Assembly: GCA_023362775.1 (NCBI GenBank)
Contig: JALMGJ010000004.1
Span: 77,552,798-77,616,797, forward strand
Reading direction: 5' to 3'
From: Charina bottae
Taxonomy: Eukaryota > Chordata > Lepidosauria > Squamata > Charinaidae
Length of the DNA: 64,000 bases
The notes beneath the pieces were generated by a model. It did not search any database, was not told the origin of the DNA, and saw only the letters and a list, made by a program, of their open reading frames with translations. The position numbers and the translations under genes are program-made. How positions within the stretch are numbered: position 1 is the stretch's first letter; every line of letters begins with the position of its first letter. Shown piece after piece: positions 21,657 to 34,050 of the stretch.

Positions 21657-23019
21657 TAATGAAAGGTGTTCCCTCACAATGTCCTTCTCTGGGATTTAAT
21701 GGAGGCCTGAGAGAATTCAGACCACTGCAGAGAGCATTGTCCAATGAAAGCCAAAATATTCACATACACTGCTTGACTATTTTGTAACTAAATAACTGAC
21801 ACTAAACCTATAACTAAATAAGTGAAAAATATTCTCTGCTCATTTAATAATTTTTTCTAATGCATTCATTTTTAAAGCAATTTATCTTTTATCAAATAGA
21901 TTAAAAATGTGATTTTCTGCACTAATAACATCTTTATATAAAAATCACACACATCTGAAAACAGCCATAATGAATAAGGATTAATTTAAAAAATCTGAAA
22001 CAAAGTCAGGAATAAAGTTAGTTTCTGAAAGAACTTTGTCAAGCTAGGGTATATTTGGCCAACATGACCTCAATTTGCTGAAACAATAACTGTATATTTG
22101 TATTATTGGGGTTAAGCTATGCTAGCCATGTTTCTACTCAGATCATTTATACTGCAAATAGTCTAAAAAGGTCAAAGTAATTTACAATTTACAATCAGTG
22201 GATCTGTGTTTTATCTCAACAACTGTACACTATGCCAACACCTAAAGAAAATAGCAGTCTTTGTGCTGTACTTGTCTGTCCCAATAAATGTGTTCATTTG
22301 AAACTGTCATTGGTAGATGTCATGATTTATTTCAGCTTGTGCTTCCCAAAAATAGCATTTCTACAACTCCACAACTGAACACTTAGACAAAGGCAATGAC
22401 ACTTTCTCTGGCATATTTGTCAGACATCCATGCCCCCCACCATCTCCCCCAGAATAAGTAATCACTTAGTGGTAATAGGAATGTATTTGTAATCACACCA
22501 TGCTTAATTCCCTGATCTTCTTCTGTATTTCTTTGATGTAGTCAACATGATTGTACAATGAACAACAAAAGGGAAAAAATGGGGAAAATGCTTGTTTGGT
22601 TTGCTTTCTTTCCCCAGTGCTTTTGTTTATATATACGTAGTTTTGCACTGCAGGAAAGTGTTCCAATAAAAATGTATATGTATTGTGTGTGTGACGGTGT
22701 ATGTGTATCTGTCAAGTTAATTTGTTAATATTATTTGTTATTAAAACAAAAACAAAACACAATTTGCTTTTATTGCTACTTTTAGACACATGGTCCAGAT
22801 AAAGAAAGCAAGAAAGGGAATAAAATGATGTATAAGGATGTGGTAGAGGAAAAAAGTAGAGGAAAATTAAGAAAATAAGATTCTCAGAAGTCTGAAAAGG
22901 ATTGTACTGACTATTGTAACTCTAATGAACTGCTGGTACCAACAGGAACTAAATGGAGATTATATAAGAATAATCAAGATTAACCTGTATATTTATGTTA
23001 TTTTTATAGTATTTAGTCT
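21657..23019. other. Unassigned noncoding DNA
   Basis: AT-rich, no gene or clear repeat. A short GT-rich run is near 22681-22710. Confidence 0.5.
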
Positions 23020-23900
23020 GGCCCAATCAAGAAGGAATCTGGCCAAGGTACAATAATGTTATACACGAAAAGAAATAAAATACAGCATCTACTTTAAAAC
23101 AAAACCCCATAAACAAGCAATTGCCTAATAGATGCCCAATAGCATAAAATACCCTATGTGATAAGTGTTTAGTAAAACAGCACAGCTTTAATTTACAAAA
23201 CCCATGTACCTCCAGGGGAAGATTAAATAACAGAATGGAAGCTGCCTGCCACCTGAATTACACCCTATCTAACTATCTTGGAGGGGAGAACCCTCACAAC
23301 AGTCCCTCTCTTGATGACTGGACTGGGCAGGCAGATTTAATTCTGGCAAGTTGTTGCCTGGTATATCATAAAAATGCACCATAAAAGCTTAAAGGTAATA
23401 ACCAGCAGTTGGACTAGGGCCTGGAAGCCTACTGGCAATCGAAACAGCAACTTCAGGACTGGTGTTACTCTAAACAGATGGGTTTGTCCCATCAAGAGTT
23501 GGACTGCTGCATTTTTCCAGCTACAGTATATTGTCTGGGTTATCTCAGAAGATCAAGATGGAGTTGGTCTTCAAACATCTTGATCTAGGTAGGGTCTTAA
23601 GTAGGGCACAAGCTAAATCTGGCAAGGACTTCTACCTGGTCTTTAAGCAGAAACTCAGAGTCTAGGTATTCCCCAAGTCATTAACCACAGCCCTACCCAG
23701 AGTTACTGTTGGAGTCAATGTTTTTAGATTGTCCTCATGTCTGTTAAAACTAGCAGTTCCATCTCAGAAGATTTAATCTGAGCTTGTTTTGCCCTGTTCA
23801 TATCATCAGAATCTTCAGGTACCAGTTCAGGACTTTAACAGCATCCCCACCTTAGATCAGAGTGTTGATGTTTCATTGAATGTCATGAATATATTGATAA
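23020..23900 (-). mobile_element. Old CR1/L3-like LINE 3' region
   Basis: On the minus strand, motifs such as AACTCTGGGTAGGGCTGTGG (near 23684-23703) and a long degenerate 3' UTR resemble the CR1/L3-like fragments at 30.4-31.1 kb. It is heavily mutated with no frame. Ends are approximate. Confidence 0.5.
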
Positions 23901-25272
23901 CACCTTACTCCATATGACCTTCCCCAGTAGTTTCATTTAGATATTAAATATAAAATAAATAGAGAAATTAATCTATTTGCAGCCATACATACGTGATTCC
24001 TTATAGCCAAAAACCATTACAATCACATAAAATAAAGAGCCACAAATTAAGACAGTAAAACAACCTTATATAATCTAGGCCTGTGTAAAACAATGAAGAT
24101 TGACTTTGACAAATTTAATCAGGTCATGAAGGAAATATTAATCACGTTGCTGAAGTGAAGTAAACACTCTTTTCACCTCAGTGAAGCAAATTGTACAGCC
24201 TCAAACCTCTTTGGGCCATTACTGTGGGAGATGGCTCTTCTTAGCCTTCTCCCCATGGACTGGCTGCAGAGCATTCCAGATGGGCAGCTTCAGGATTGCT
24301 GCTAGTGTTCACTGCTGGAAGACCTTTAATGGGTACAGAGAGAACTTTGGGTTGACTTTCTCCAGTATGCACTAAGAATTACCCACAGAATGCACTGGAG
24401 TCCTTTTATTGAGTATTACAAAATGACAAGTAATTGGGAGTAGGTGAACAGTGACTCTGAAGTGCTGGCTAAAGCTTTTGTTCTGAGCTTACCCTTATCA
24501 ATAGAGGAGTAAGGAGCAGAACTACTTCCTGCAGCAACGTGAATAGATTGATACTGGTTTTACACAAAAAAGAAAGAAGTGTACATGCTTAAACTGTTCT
24601 ATCTTCATTAGAATAAATTAACAACATTTCTTAGATGTAATAAGTAAAAAAAATATTAACCCAACATTTTCAAACTAGAATTCAAAACGTTGAAATATCA
24701 GTGATAATAAACAATTAAGAACACTTTTATGCTGGTGAGATACCATACTAAAAGTGGACACATGTATTACAGAATTGCTATTGTACTCTATAACAGAATT
24801 TGAATAGTTGCTGCTCAGAGGCTTCTGTTAAGAAAACTGTTTGAATTCTTGACCCATGTCACTTACAATTTCATGGTGGATTGATTTAGGGAACTTTATC
24901 ATCTCATTTAACTTACTCTAACATTGGCTGATACTTTCTGTGACTGTCTGAATATTGTTACAATATATTTCCAGATATTTCTATGAAATAAGTGGTTTTA
25001 TTACAGTGTCAACAAATATGGTATTATCTAATTATTTCTTGTTTGTTTGTTTACAGTAAACTGCCTCCAAGTTTACACTACCACAGTTAATAAAGTCTCT
25101 GAATGTATGAATGAATAAACTCATTCTGATGGTGTGATATTTTTAAAGAGCATTTAAAGGACTTAAAACTTCTTCATTAAATATTGTCATAAATATATGT
25201 GGGGAAGGCTGGAAATTTGTCAACTAATACTGAAAATAATATGGGAGTCAAAGGTCTGTAGTCTCTGAAAGC

Positions 25273-25274
<2 letters not shown>
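23901..25274. other. Unassigned noncoding DNA
   Basis: No gene or recognisable repeat seen. Confidence 0.5.
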
Positions 25275-25328
<54 letters not shown>

Positions 25329-25329
25329 G
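25275..25329. repeat. (GATA)n microsatellite
   Basis: About 13 GATA units, followed by degenerate GATATAGATA variants to about 25410. Confidence 0.97.
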
Positions 25330-25589
25330 ATACTGCATACTTTAGATATACTGTAGATATGGATGGTATAGATATAGATATATAGATATGAATGATATAG
25401 GTATAGATATTTATATCCCTTTAATGATCCCCAAATGGATAAAAAACACTAATCCATTTGCCTGAAAAGGATTTGAATTGGAGTCATCACCTACATCCAC
25501 TTGGTGCTGCAATGGCTGATTCTTTTCAATAGCATGGCAATGTAAGCTCAAAAAAATCAGGACAGACTTTTTTTCTGATATACATAGTC

Positions 25590-25593
<4 letters not shown>

Positions 25594-25667
<74 letters not shown>

Positions 25668-25669
25668 GG
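25594..25669. repeat. (GA)n(GACA)n compound microsatellite
   Basis: About 15 GA units running directly into about 11 GACA units. GATA and GACA repeats thus occur within 350 bp of each other. Confidence 0.97.
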
Positions 25670-26572
25670 AGGGGAGAGTTCTACGCATATAGCTGTCTTA
25701 TCCAGTGTTTTCACAATATGGCATAATTGGAATAAAGCAGTAAAGGTACTTTGGTTCAACCAGTTACTGTTTTGAAGCTACAAGAACTGTGTCAAGACTA
25801 ATTTGGCTTACTGCTTTTCTAGGAGTTAAGTTCAAGTAATTATGGATACAGTTCTATAACATTAGGCTCAAAAAAAGCCTAACTAAGCATATAGATTTTG
25901 CTGTTTCTTAAAACATTTTTGGAATTAATGTGTTCCAATATATAGACATATGAATTTCAAAACCATTTAAGAATTCATGCATTTCTGAATCTTATAGTAA
26001 ACATGAACAGCAATATTGGAATTATCTCTTGATAATACCAGTGCTCCCAGTTCATGGTAATGTGATTGTCAAAGACCAAATAAGACAATTTGCACATTGC
26101 ACACAACATGTACAGGTATCTATACCACTACACTATACAGTAAGAAGATGCTGTTGTGTTTGCCAACATGGATGGCCACCAATCTGAATGGCTATAAAAT
26201 GTATTAGGCAAATGTATGAAAGATAAATTATGCTGGTTCTATATTTAATCCATCATTAGGAGGAATATGCCTACTGATACTGGAAAACACTTGTGCTGCT
26301 AGAAACGAGAGTCTTGAAAAACAAAACAAGATTGTTAAGATATCAATTATTTGACAATGGTACATAGCAGACTTTGCAAGTTATACTAACATAACTGACA
26401 GTTTTATTTCATACATTTGAATTTATTATGGATAAAAATAAATAAACTTTTCTACGCTTGAAGATAGTGACAGTGCAGTTCTGCATGGATGTGATAGAGC
26501 AAAGTCAAGGAATCTTATGGAGTACAATTTGTGATTTGTATAGCATTTTCTAAGTAGCTACAATGGATAATA
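25670..26572. other. Unassigned noncoding DNA
   Basis: AT-rich, nothing recognised. Confidence 0.5.
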
Positions 26573-26580
26573 CTGTAGAT

Positions 26581-26939
26581 CAGAGCTTTCCAAACTGTGT
26601 GTCGCGACACAAAAGTGTGTCGCCACACACAGCGTGGTGTGTCACCACACCACCAGGAAGCGGTGGCGCATGCATGTATGGTGGCGGCGGCGGCAGCGGC
26701 GCGGTATCTGCTTCCGCGTTTTAGCGGAGGCTGCCGCCACCGTGCACACGCGTGCCGCCGCAAGCCCCCCTGCGCCGCCACAGTGCGCGCACGCGCTGCT
26801 GCCACAACGCACGCACCCGCCGCCGCCGCGCTGGCGCTGGTGCCGCCGCGCACGCACACGCCGCACACGCACCCGCCGCCGCCGCGCTGCCGCCGCCGCC
26901 ACTGGTGTGTCGCCAGCGGCGGCACTTTGGAAAGCCCTG
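26581..26939. mobile_element. GC-rich non-autonomous hAT element, copy 2
   Basis: A 359-bp element with the 8-bp target duplication CTGTAGAT (26573-26580 and 26940-26947) and the same ends as the 3.5-kb copy: CAGAGCTTTCCAAACTGTG at left and CACTTTGGAAAGCCCTG at right. Between shared ends the core differs and has expanded CCGCCG/CACGCAC repeats. Overlapping 80-136 codon frames on both strands (poly-Ala, Arg, His) are artefacts. Confidence 0.92.
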
Positions 26940-27138
26940 CTGTAGATGCAGGGACTGCTTAAAGATAGGAATATATATCAAAAATACTTTGCTTTTGCTG
27001 CAGTAGTCCAAGTGACCACTACTCTGTATTTTGGCAATTAAAATATTTTTCTATTCTTATATCTCTAAAAAGCAACCTTATAGGAAATTGCCTGTCTAAT
27101 ATCTTTGCTGTTGTGGTAATTAATTGGATCTTAGGTGC

Positions 27139-27205
27139 GTGCATGCGTATGTGTGTGTGTGTGTACATTTGTGTGTGTGTGTGTATGAAGTTATTTTTAG
27201 CATGC

Positions 27206-27248
<43 letters not shown>
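27139..27248. repeat. (GT)n microsatellite cluster
   Basis: Three GT-rich runs with AT interruptions over 110 bp. Confidence 0.93.
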
Positions 27249-27251
<3 letters not shown>

Positions 27252-28865
27252 ATAGTACTACATAAGCAAAATGACTATTGTTTCTTTGTTATTAATTACT
27301 TTGGACAGCAAGGAAAAATTTACACAGTAGTTTTTTGGTGGTTTTCTCTAAACTCTGGCTGAAAAATGCAATGGAAAATTAATCACATAGTTTAAAATGT
27401 TGTTCTAAGTACCTTTTGAATCTGAAAGCTACCCCCTACCAGAAGGCATGTGCCAGACTATTACTTAGAAATAATGGATGGGTTCACACATCACATTAAG
27501 CTGTAATTTGGCCTTCTTTTTTCTAGCTTTCTGTATTGTATTAACTCAGCAATTGTATAAACCATGGTTAATGGCTTAGTATTATGTATGAGCCAGGACA
27601 ATTTTGGAATATATAGGAAATATATAGTAGCCAAACCAAATCTGCAATATATGCATATATATGTGTTTGTATCAGTGTGCATAAATGACTTTTCTTTCTT
27701 TGAATTTTGACAAACATATACCAATCTATTCAGACCAGCAAACACATTTTTAGGGAACACTCCAATAAGGATAAAAAGTTCTGAATAAATGAAAGAAATT
27801 TGATCCAAGTCTATATTTAACAAAGGAAATAGAAGCTAAATTATGATGATAAACCATGTGATAATAATACATTTTATTTCAAATGTACAAACAGGACCTT
27901 TGTTACTTGGTTTTTAATGCTGCCATTTTTGTTTGCTAGAAATATGTGAGTGTAATAATGCATACATTCAACAGAGACATATTGAAAAATGTCATGCTTT
28001 TTATGTTAAAAGTAAGTTTCATATATCAAAAAAAATCATAGGTAAGGCCAGATAAATGACTATTTATGGTACATCCAGAATTTTTTTAAAAAAAATTGAA
28101 CAGGGCCAACGTGATACTTTCCCCTTCAAGAAAGAAAGAAAGTTAGTTTCCTGAGTCACCTTACTCTTGAAATCCAACCATTTCAAATGGAATCAATCAA
28201 AGACTCACATTTCCAACCATCTGGGATCCATCCTCCCTTCCTCCACACAAGATGTTACACTTATGAGTAATTTAGCACTTTCCTACTCTGCTCAAGTTTC
28301 TCCATGCAATGTTTAAATGCTAAACTTTACATATTTTTCACATTAAAATTTTATAAATCAAATATGGGAAGCATCAGCATGAATATTAGTGGTAACCTCT
28401 GAAATGCAGTATTATTTATTACACTCCTCTCTATTAAAGCGGAACAATAGTTGCAAGCATTTTTGCTCAGTCTCATGCCGTATGCTGCATTTTATAACAG
28501 TTTTAATTAGTTTAATTAATCATGTTGGGCTTTATTGTGGAACTGTTATCCTTCCCTTGATGAAAGCAAGCTCGGGAAATAAGTCTCCTTGTCCTTAATT
28601 GGAAGAGAAACCTTGCTAAGTACAGGTGAGGTGTGCAGTCAGTTCCATTATTTTCAACAAGAGATGCATTTTTCCTTATAGTCACATTCTGTCTACACAT
28701 CTTACATGTCCCTCATGATTAAGTTATCATACAAATCATGAAACTTCCTCAATGTTCATTCTAATATGTCTATATCTATGTCAGCATTCTCAGATATTCA
28801 GAAGAAACCCTACCGAAGAATAGAGGAAGAACCTTGGAAAGAAATCAGTACAATATATTAGATCA
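27249..28865. other. Unassigned noncoding DNA
   Basis: No gene. The stretch 28380-28640 has homeodomain-type TTAATTAG/TTAATTAAT motifs and no repeat signature. It is a weak candidate for a conserved noncoding element (see findings). Confidence 0.45.
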
Positions 28866-29133
28866 GGGATTCTCAACCAGGGTTCTGCGGGAGGTCACTA
28901 GGGGTTCCCTGGGAGATCACGATTTATTCAGGCAACGCCACATTAAAGAGGTAAGTTTCATTCTTTATTTTTAGTTTAAGAACACTTAGTGCATATATAC
29001 AGGCCTACACATGAAACAAATTTAATAATTTTGTAACTTATGGCCTATACTTGAGCCTGAATGTGCAGGGGTTCCCCGAGGCCTGAAAAATATTTCAAGG
29101 TTTCCTCCAGGTCAAAAGATTGAAAAATCTTTA
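28866..29133. mobile_element. hAT-type MITE
   Basis: It begins CAGGGATTCTCAACCAGGG and ends with a degenerate complement (GATTGAAAAATCTTT). The interior has paired GGTTC...GGGAG motifs at both sides, typical of short hAT elements with CAGNG...TCTCAACC ends. The 8-bp target duplication is not clear, so the right edge is approximate. Confidence 0.6.
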
Positions 29134-30365
29134 TATATACAGTACAGTAAGCATCTTCAAATACTGTTTGCAAAGATATAGCTGAAACCCTCTGAACACT
29201 ATGATTCAAGTGACACACCACTTTAAGAAAGTATAACCATTGTGAACAGTTGACAAATTACATCAACGTGCTTCAACATGCCATTACCATTTTCTCATTT
29301 ACTTCTTTAGCACTTTTCTCTCATTAGATTTAACTTACTGCTGAGAATGTAATGATACTGCAGTGGCATATGGCAAGCAATAGATGTAGATTCTCTTCTG
29401 CTTTCCCATGCCTGTGGGAATGACATGTGCACTGCAATTCATTTGCTTAGGTCCAAGCCCCTCTTTCCCTTAATATTAGGGCACATGACCTGTTTTGTGA
29501 CAATTCATTGCTTCCACTGCTTCTCCCAAGTAACAGTGATCACAGATTTTTTCCTTTTTCTTTTGAATAGTCTGCTTTATTGTAAGGCTCATACTGTACA
29601 AGCAAGCCATATTGCTGATAAGCACAAAGTTTCAGGAAATCTATCTGCACTCATACACTGCAGGGAATTCAGTTGCACCAAGTTTTAGAACTGAATAAGA
29701 AACACAATAAAGTAGAAAATGCTTACCATGGTAAGTTATAAACTCTTGTATTCCTTTGAACATAAATGGAAACATTCTTAAAAGCATCATTGAGTACTAT
29801 GTATTTATTGTTGCTTTGCTCTAAAGAAGGAAAATGTAGGATTTGAACATTGGTTTAGGCTTTTGTTAAGACATACTATAGGTTTGTACACCACATCTCT
29901 CTAACTTGTTTATTTATTTATCCACTGTAGCTTGTGGGATAATTTAATTTATTCAAATAAGGAAGGTGTGGTATAACATCCTTGTGCAGTTAATAGCATG
30001 ATTTAAATTGACCAAATGTAGAAGCTGGGTCTAAAGTAACTTCAATATCTGAATCTAACAGATGGTGTAGAGGAGATGAACCAGACTGATAAGGATGAGG
30101 AATAGCATTGTGACCATCTTGGATGCAGAACCAAGGGATCATCAGGATGGACTAAGGAGCAGGCATGGAAAATTCCAAGATACCCACAAGTGGGCTGAAT
30201 GATGGGTTATGTAACTTAGCTATCAGACCAATCAGAACCACCAGAGTCCTGAAGAAGTATAAAAAGACCACCCATGATGCAGTTAAAAACTCAGAGGGAC
30301 AATTACCACCAGCAAACTATAGAAACCAGATTTCTCTCTCCTCATTGCTTTATCTTTTTTTTCAA
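29134..30365. other. Unassigned noncoding DNA
   Basis: No gene recognised. A TATAAAAAG string near 30258 sits in a locally less AT-rich block (30060-30340) that might be an old LTR, but I found no TG...CA ends or target duplication. Confidence 0.4.
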
Positions 30366-31130
30366 TCTTCAGGTGTGATTATTTATTTATACAATTTAAA
30401 GACCAGCCAACTGCACGTGACTTTGGGTGGCTTACAGTATTAAAAGCAGGAAACAATAAAATAGGAGAACAGTCCATATTCATCTAGAAAGAAAACATGC
30501 ATGGGCTTGGCAACCTACTTATCCCAGGACCTGGGAGAATAGTCAGGTTTTCAATGACTTTTAGAACATCATCAGGGTGGGAGCCAAATGGATCTCTAGG
30601 GGAAGATTATTCCAGACAGCAGTCACTGCAACAGAGAGGGAACACTTTGTAGGTACCAATATATAATATTGTTTAATTGAGAGGGCCTGGAGCACACCCA
30701 GATCTTACAGGATGGGCAGAAACTATCAGAGATAGGCAGTTCTTCAAATAACCAAGTCTTGGGCTGTGAAGGGATTTATATATAATAACCAGCATCTTGA
30801 ATTGGACCTGGAAGACAAGTGGTAGCCAGTGCAGCTTGCGGAACAGTGGTTTCTTATGGACATGCTGTAGCATGCCCATTACTGCTCACACCACTATCAG
30901 TAATGGGCATGGACCAGCTGTAGTTGCTGAATGGTGTTCAAGGGCAGCACCATGTAGAGCACATTGCAATTGGGACCAGGGTATGACTGTCTGAAGGACC
31001 TCCTGATCTAGGAACAGGTGTAACTGTACAGTAGATGGATCTGTGCAAAGGCCATCTTGCCACAGCTGCCACCTTCTCTTTAAGCAGAGCTGCAAGTCCA
31101 AGTAGACCCCTAGATGGTACACTAGTCTTG
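30366..31130 (-). mobile_element. CR1/L3-like LINE fragment
   Basis: Minus-strand CR1: a tail near 30380-30420, then the C-terminal RT frame (30673-30879: LHWLPLVFQVQFKMLVIIYKSLH) and, further on (30886-31130), the segment matching 'LLxxQV...PFLDR' of better copies. It is 5'-truncated with stops. Confidence 0.72.
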
Positions 31131-32489
31131 AATGGGGAAGTACTACCCCATGTAAGACTAGAGTTGAGACTAGACTAGAGCTAGAAACTTGCAAGACTAG
31201 AGCTTGCAAGTTTCTCATTGAAATAAAGATACTGGAAATTATTTTGGGTTTTCAATGTTTTCTTTCTGTAGAACATCAAAAGCTAAAACGAATGGGATGA
31301 GAGAAGCAGCTGCAAAATTAGGGAACTATCAACAATGTTTCCCCCCTATAAGACTGTCATTTAGTATATATTTGTAGACTGAAAGAAAAACCCTAGCTCT
31401 GCATAAAAGCACTCCATATAAGTTCTATGATCAAGAGCAAGGGATTTCAACTTCTAGGGAAAGGTATAATTCTCATGATGCTTTGATTCAGCATGATTCC
31501 GTCCTTTGAATAAGATTCATTTCTGGTTGCAAAGTGTCATATGTCAGCTTGCACATCCTATGTGAAAAGTTACCAAATCCAGGAATGATGGCTGAAAGCC
31601 AAACATATTTGCAAATTCATACCTATTTGCCAGGCCTCCCATTAAAATGACACTTTAAAAAGATATAGCAGACTTCCCTTCAACACAAAGCAGAAAAATG
31701 TTCTGACTAGAGTTTTGATCAAATTCTATTCTGGTTCCGTTCCTTCACAATTTTAGAGATCCATCTGACTCCTCAGAAAGTTGAATTATAAAAATGGGAC
31801 TGCCAGCAAAAGGAAGTGGTTGTCAATGCATCCACATGGGGAGTCTGGTAGAGAAGCTTTTGAAGCAGCTGTACAGAGAACCCTTCAACAAGTTGTGCTA
31901 CATTTGCCTGAAACTTTCTTGAACTGGGAAGTTTCATCCTTCCTGCTGAGTATGGCTACTCTTAAGCTTTGGTGTTCTCTGGGAATTGTTTCAGCAGTAG
32001 TCTTATACTGTATAAATGAGACAATATAAATCTATGTAAGACTTTTGTAGAGCTTTGTACATTATTTCCATCCTCAGAGTATTATGAACCCTCTCTTTAC
32101 TCATAGAGCAAAACTTTGATTCATTACTGGCTTCCAATCCACAGCCTGGGAGTTCAGGGGAAATTCATGTATGTGAGGAGAAAGAACTGCCTAGACATCC
32201 TCCTGACTGTTCTGTCTTTCTTCTCCAGTGGTTTAAATTACTGCCTTTCCCCTTACAATTGATATCTGTTTCTAACCTTATGTCTCTGTCTTAACCCTTT
32301 CCAGCATCCTTGGCTGTCTATACACCTGAGGTTTTCCATTAGCCTCATGATGTATCTTATCCCACCCTGATCTTATCCACTTGTGCTTAATTCTTCACAA
32401 TTGACTGGATTATTATTCTCTCACTCTGATTCATTATAACTGCTCAATTAAGAGGTTCAGTGAAACTGAAAAAGTAATCTGAAAGGTTA
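31131..32489. other. Unassigned noncoding DNA
   Basis: It includes a perfect 11-bp hairpin (31184-31194 and 31204-31214, GAAACTTGCAA and its complement) within a GACTAGA-rich patch (31155-31203). Otherwise nothing recognised. Confidence 0.45.
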
Positions 32490-33790
32490 CTGAGATCAGC
32501 AAATTTCAGAGAATTTACTGTGGATTGTTTAACATCTAAATGAAGCCACTGGATGAGGTCATCCATCAGCATGGGGTCAAGTATCATCTGTGTGCTAATA
32601 ATATCCAGTTACACATCTCTGCTCTGGATGACCAGTGTGGTGGTAAAAGCTACCCCCCTAATGTCAGCTGCATTCACTACCAAAGGTACCCCCCCATACG
32701 AAGAAGATTAGAGTTTATTTTGAGTTATACTGATGTTTAACTGGCTTGTTTTTATTTCTGTTTGGAATGGGGGGGGGGGAGATAAGAGAAAACCCCAAGA
32801 TTAAAAGTTTAAGAATAAGTCCACTCTTCCACCAGCCCCTGAGTGGCTGTGGATTTTTGGTCCTCTGGGATTTGTTCTGGAGGTTTTCAATCCCTGACTT
32901 GGATGGAATTGCACTTCCTCACTTGGAGCTGGTACATAATTTAAGGGTCCTCCTGGACTCACAACTCCTGCTTGACGAGCAGGTGACAGCTATGGCTAGG
33001 AGGCCTTTGTACAACTTTATGTTGTGTGCTAATTGTGCCTGTTTCTGTACCGGGACACCCTGTTTATTTATTTTATTTATCAAATTTTTATAACCTCCCA
33101 TCTCCCCCCCAAGGAGAGATGCCTTAGTCACCACTTGGTTGGAATTCTTCAATTTCTTCCATTCACTCTAAATGGTGCTGCCTTTGAACACCACCTGGAA
33201 GCTGCAACTGGTGCAGAATGCAGCAGTGCAGGTAGTAATTGTTGCTTCTTGGTACACCCATGTAATTTGCAAGCTACATTGGCTCCCAGTAGGCTTTCAG
33301 GTACAGTTCAAGGAGCTGGTTATCACTTATAAAGCTCTACAAGACTGGGCTTCTTGCAAGATTACCTATTTCCAGTTGTTTCTATCCATTCCATAAGATC
33401 ACAGAGAATTGGAATTATCTTGGTCCCTTCGCTGAAGCAATGTCACCTAATGGAGCCTAACGAATGTGCCACCTCTGTTACTATACCTGTCCTTTGGAAT
33501 GAGCTGCCCCCTGAGTTTCAGATGGCATTGAACCTATTGAATTTCCATACAGCCATAAAGATCTGGCTTTTCTCCCACATTCTGTACCGGGATGATAAAT
33601 AAATCTGTTCTGTGCTGACAGTATGTTATTCCCAGCCTTGATTTTGTCTTGATTATATGCTGTTTCTACCTGCTTTGTATAGTATTTAATTTCTTTTTCA
33701 ATTTTAATATTCTTTTCTGATTTTTATTGTTGTGTGCCACCCAGAGTAATAAACTCAGAGAGGCATGACTTTACAAATCTCAACAAAAAA
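32490..33790 (+). mobile_element. CR1/L3-like LINE fragment
   Basis: Plus strand. A degenerate catalytic-loop region (YHLCANNIQLHIS, near 32587-32625) is followed by the LLDSQLLLDEQV block, the KLQLVQNAAVQVV block (33190-33230), IKIWLFSHILYR, and a 3' end with CACCCAGAG and an A-run near 33785. Many stops. It contains a short reversed CR1 tail at 33060-33118. Confidence 0.8.
33060..33118 (-). mobile_element. Tiny CR1 3'-tail insertion in opposite orientation
   Basis: TTTATTTATTTTATTTATC followed by CCTCCCATCTCC is the complement of the CR1 3' end (GGAGATGGGAGG, then the AT-rich tail), set inside a plus-strand CR1 frame exactly where coding continuity is lost. It is an extremely 5'-truncated CR1 insertion or a CR1-tailed SINE end. 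Confidence 0.6.
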
Positions 33791-34050
33791 AAATGCCCTT
33801 GAGCTTGACACCAGCTGTGGGCATGGACATATCAATGCAGTTTACTTGTCAACATTATTTATCTGTTTGCCTGTTAATTTTTTTTAATCTGATTTTTCTC
33901 TAGTGATTTGTTATTGGCTTCTTCCAGGATATTTTTTCAGCTTCCTGAAATTTGCACTTTCTATATCCCCAGCTTATTGGATGCTGTGATTCTGAATGAC
34001 AAACATTTAAAATAACACCTCTTTTTTTAGTCAAGTATATATCTTCCTGT

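Noticed and set aside
26515..26962. Ala/Arg-rich frames of 84-136 codons near 26.7 kb
   Set aside because: They come from the GC-rich core of an hAT element with clear 8-bp target duplications. Overlapping frames on both strands are artefacts.
30060..30340. Possible LTR or host promoter with TATAAAAAG
   Set aside because: No TG...CA ends, target duplication or downstream gene could be found.
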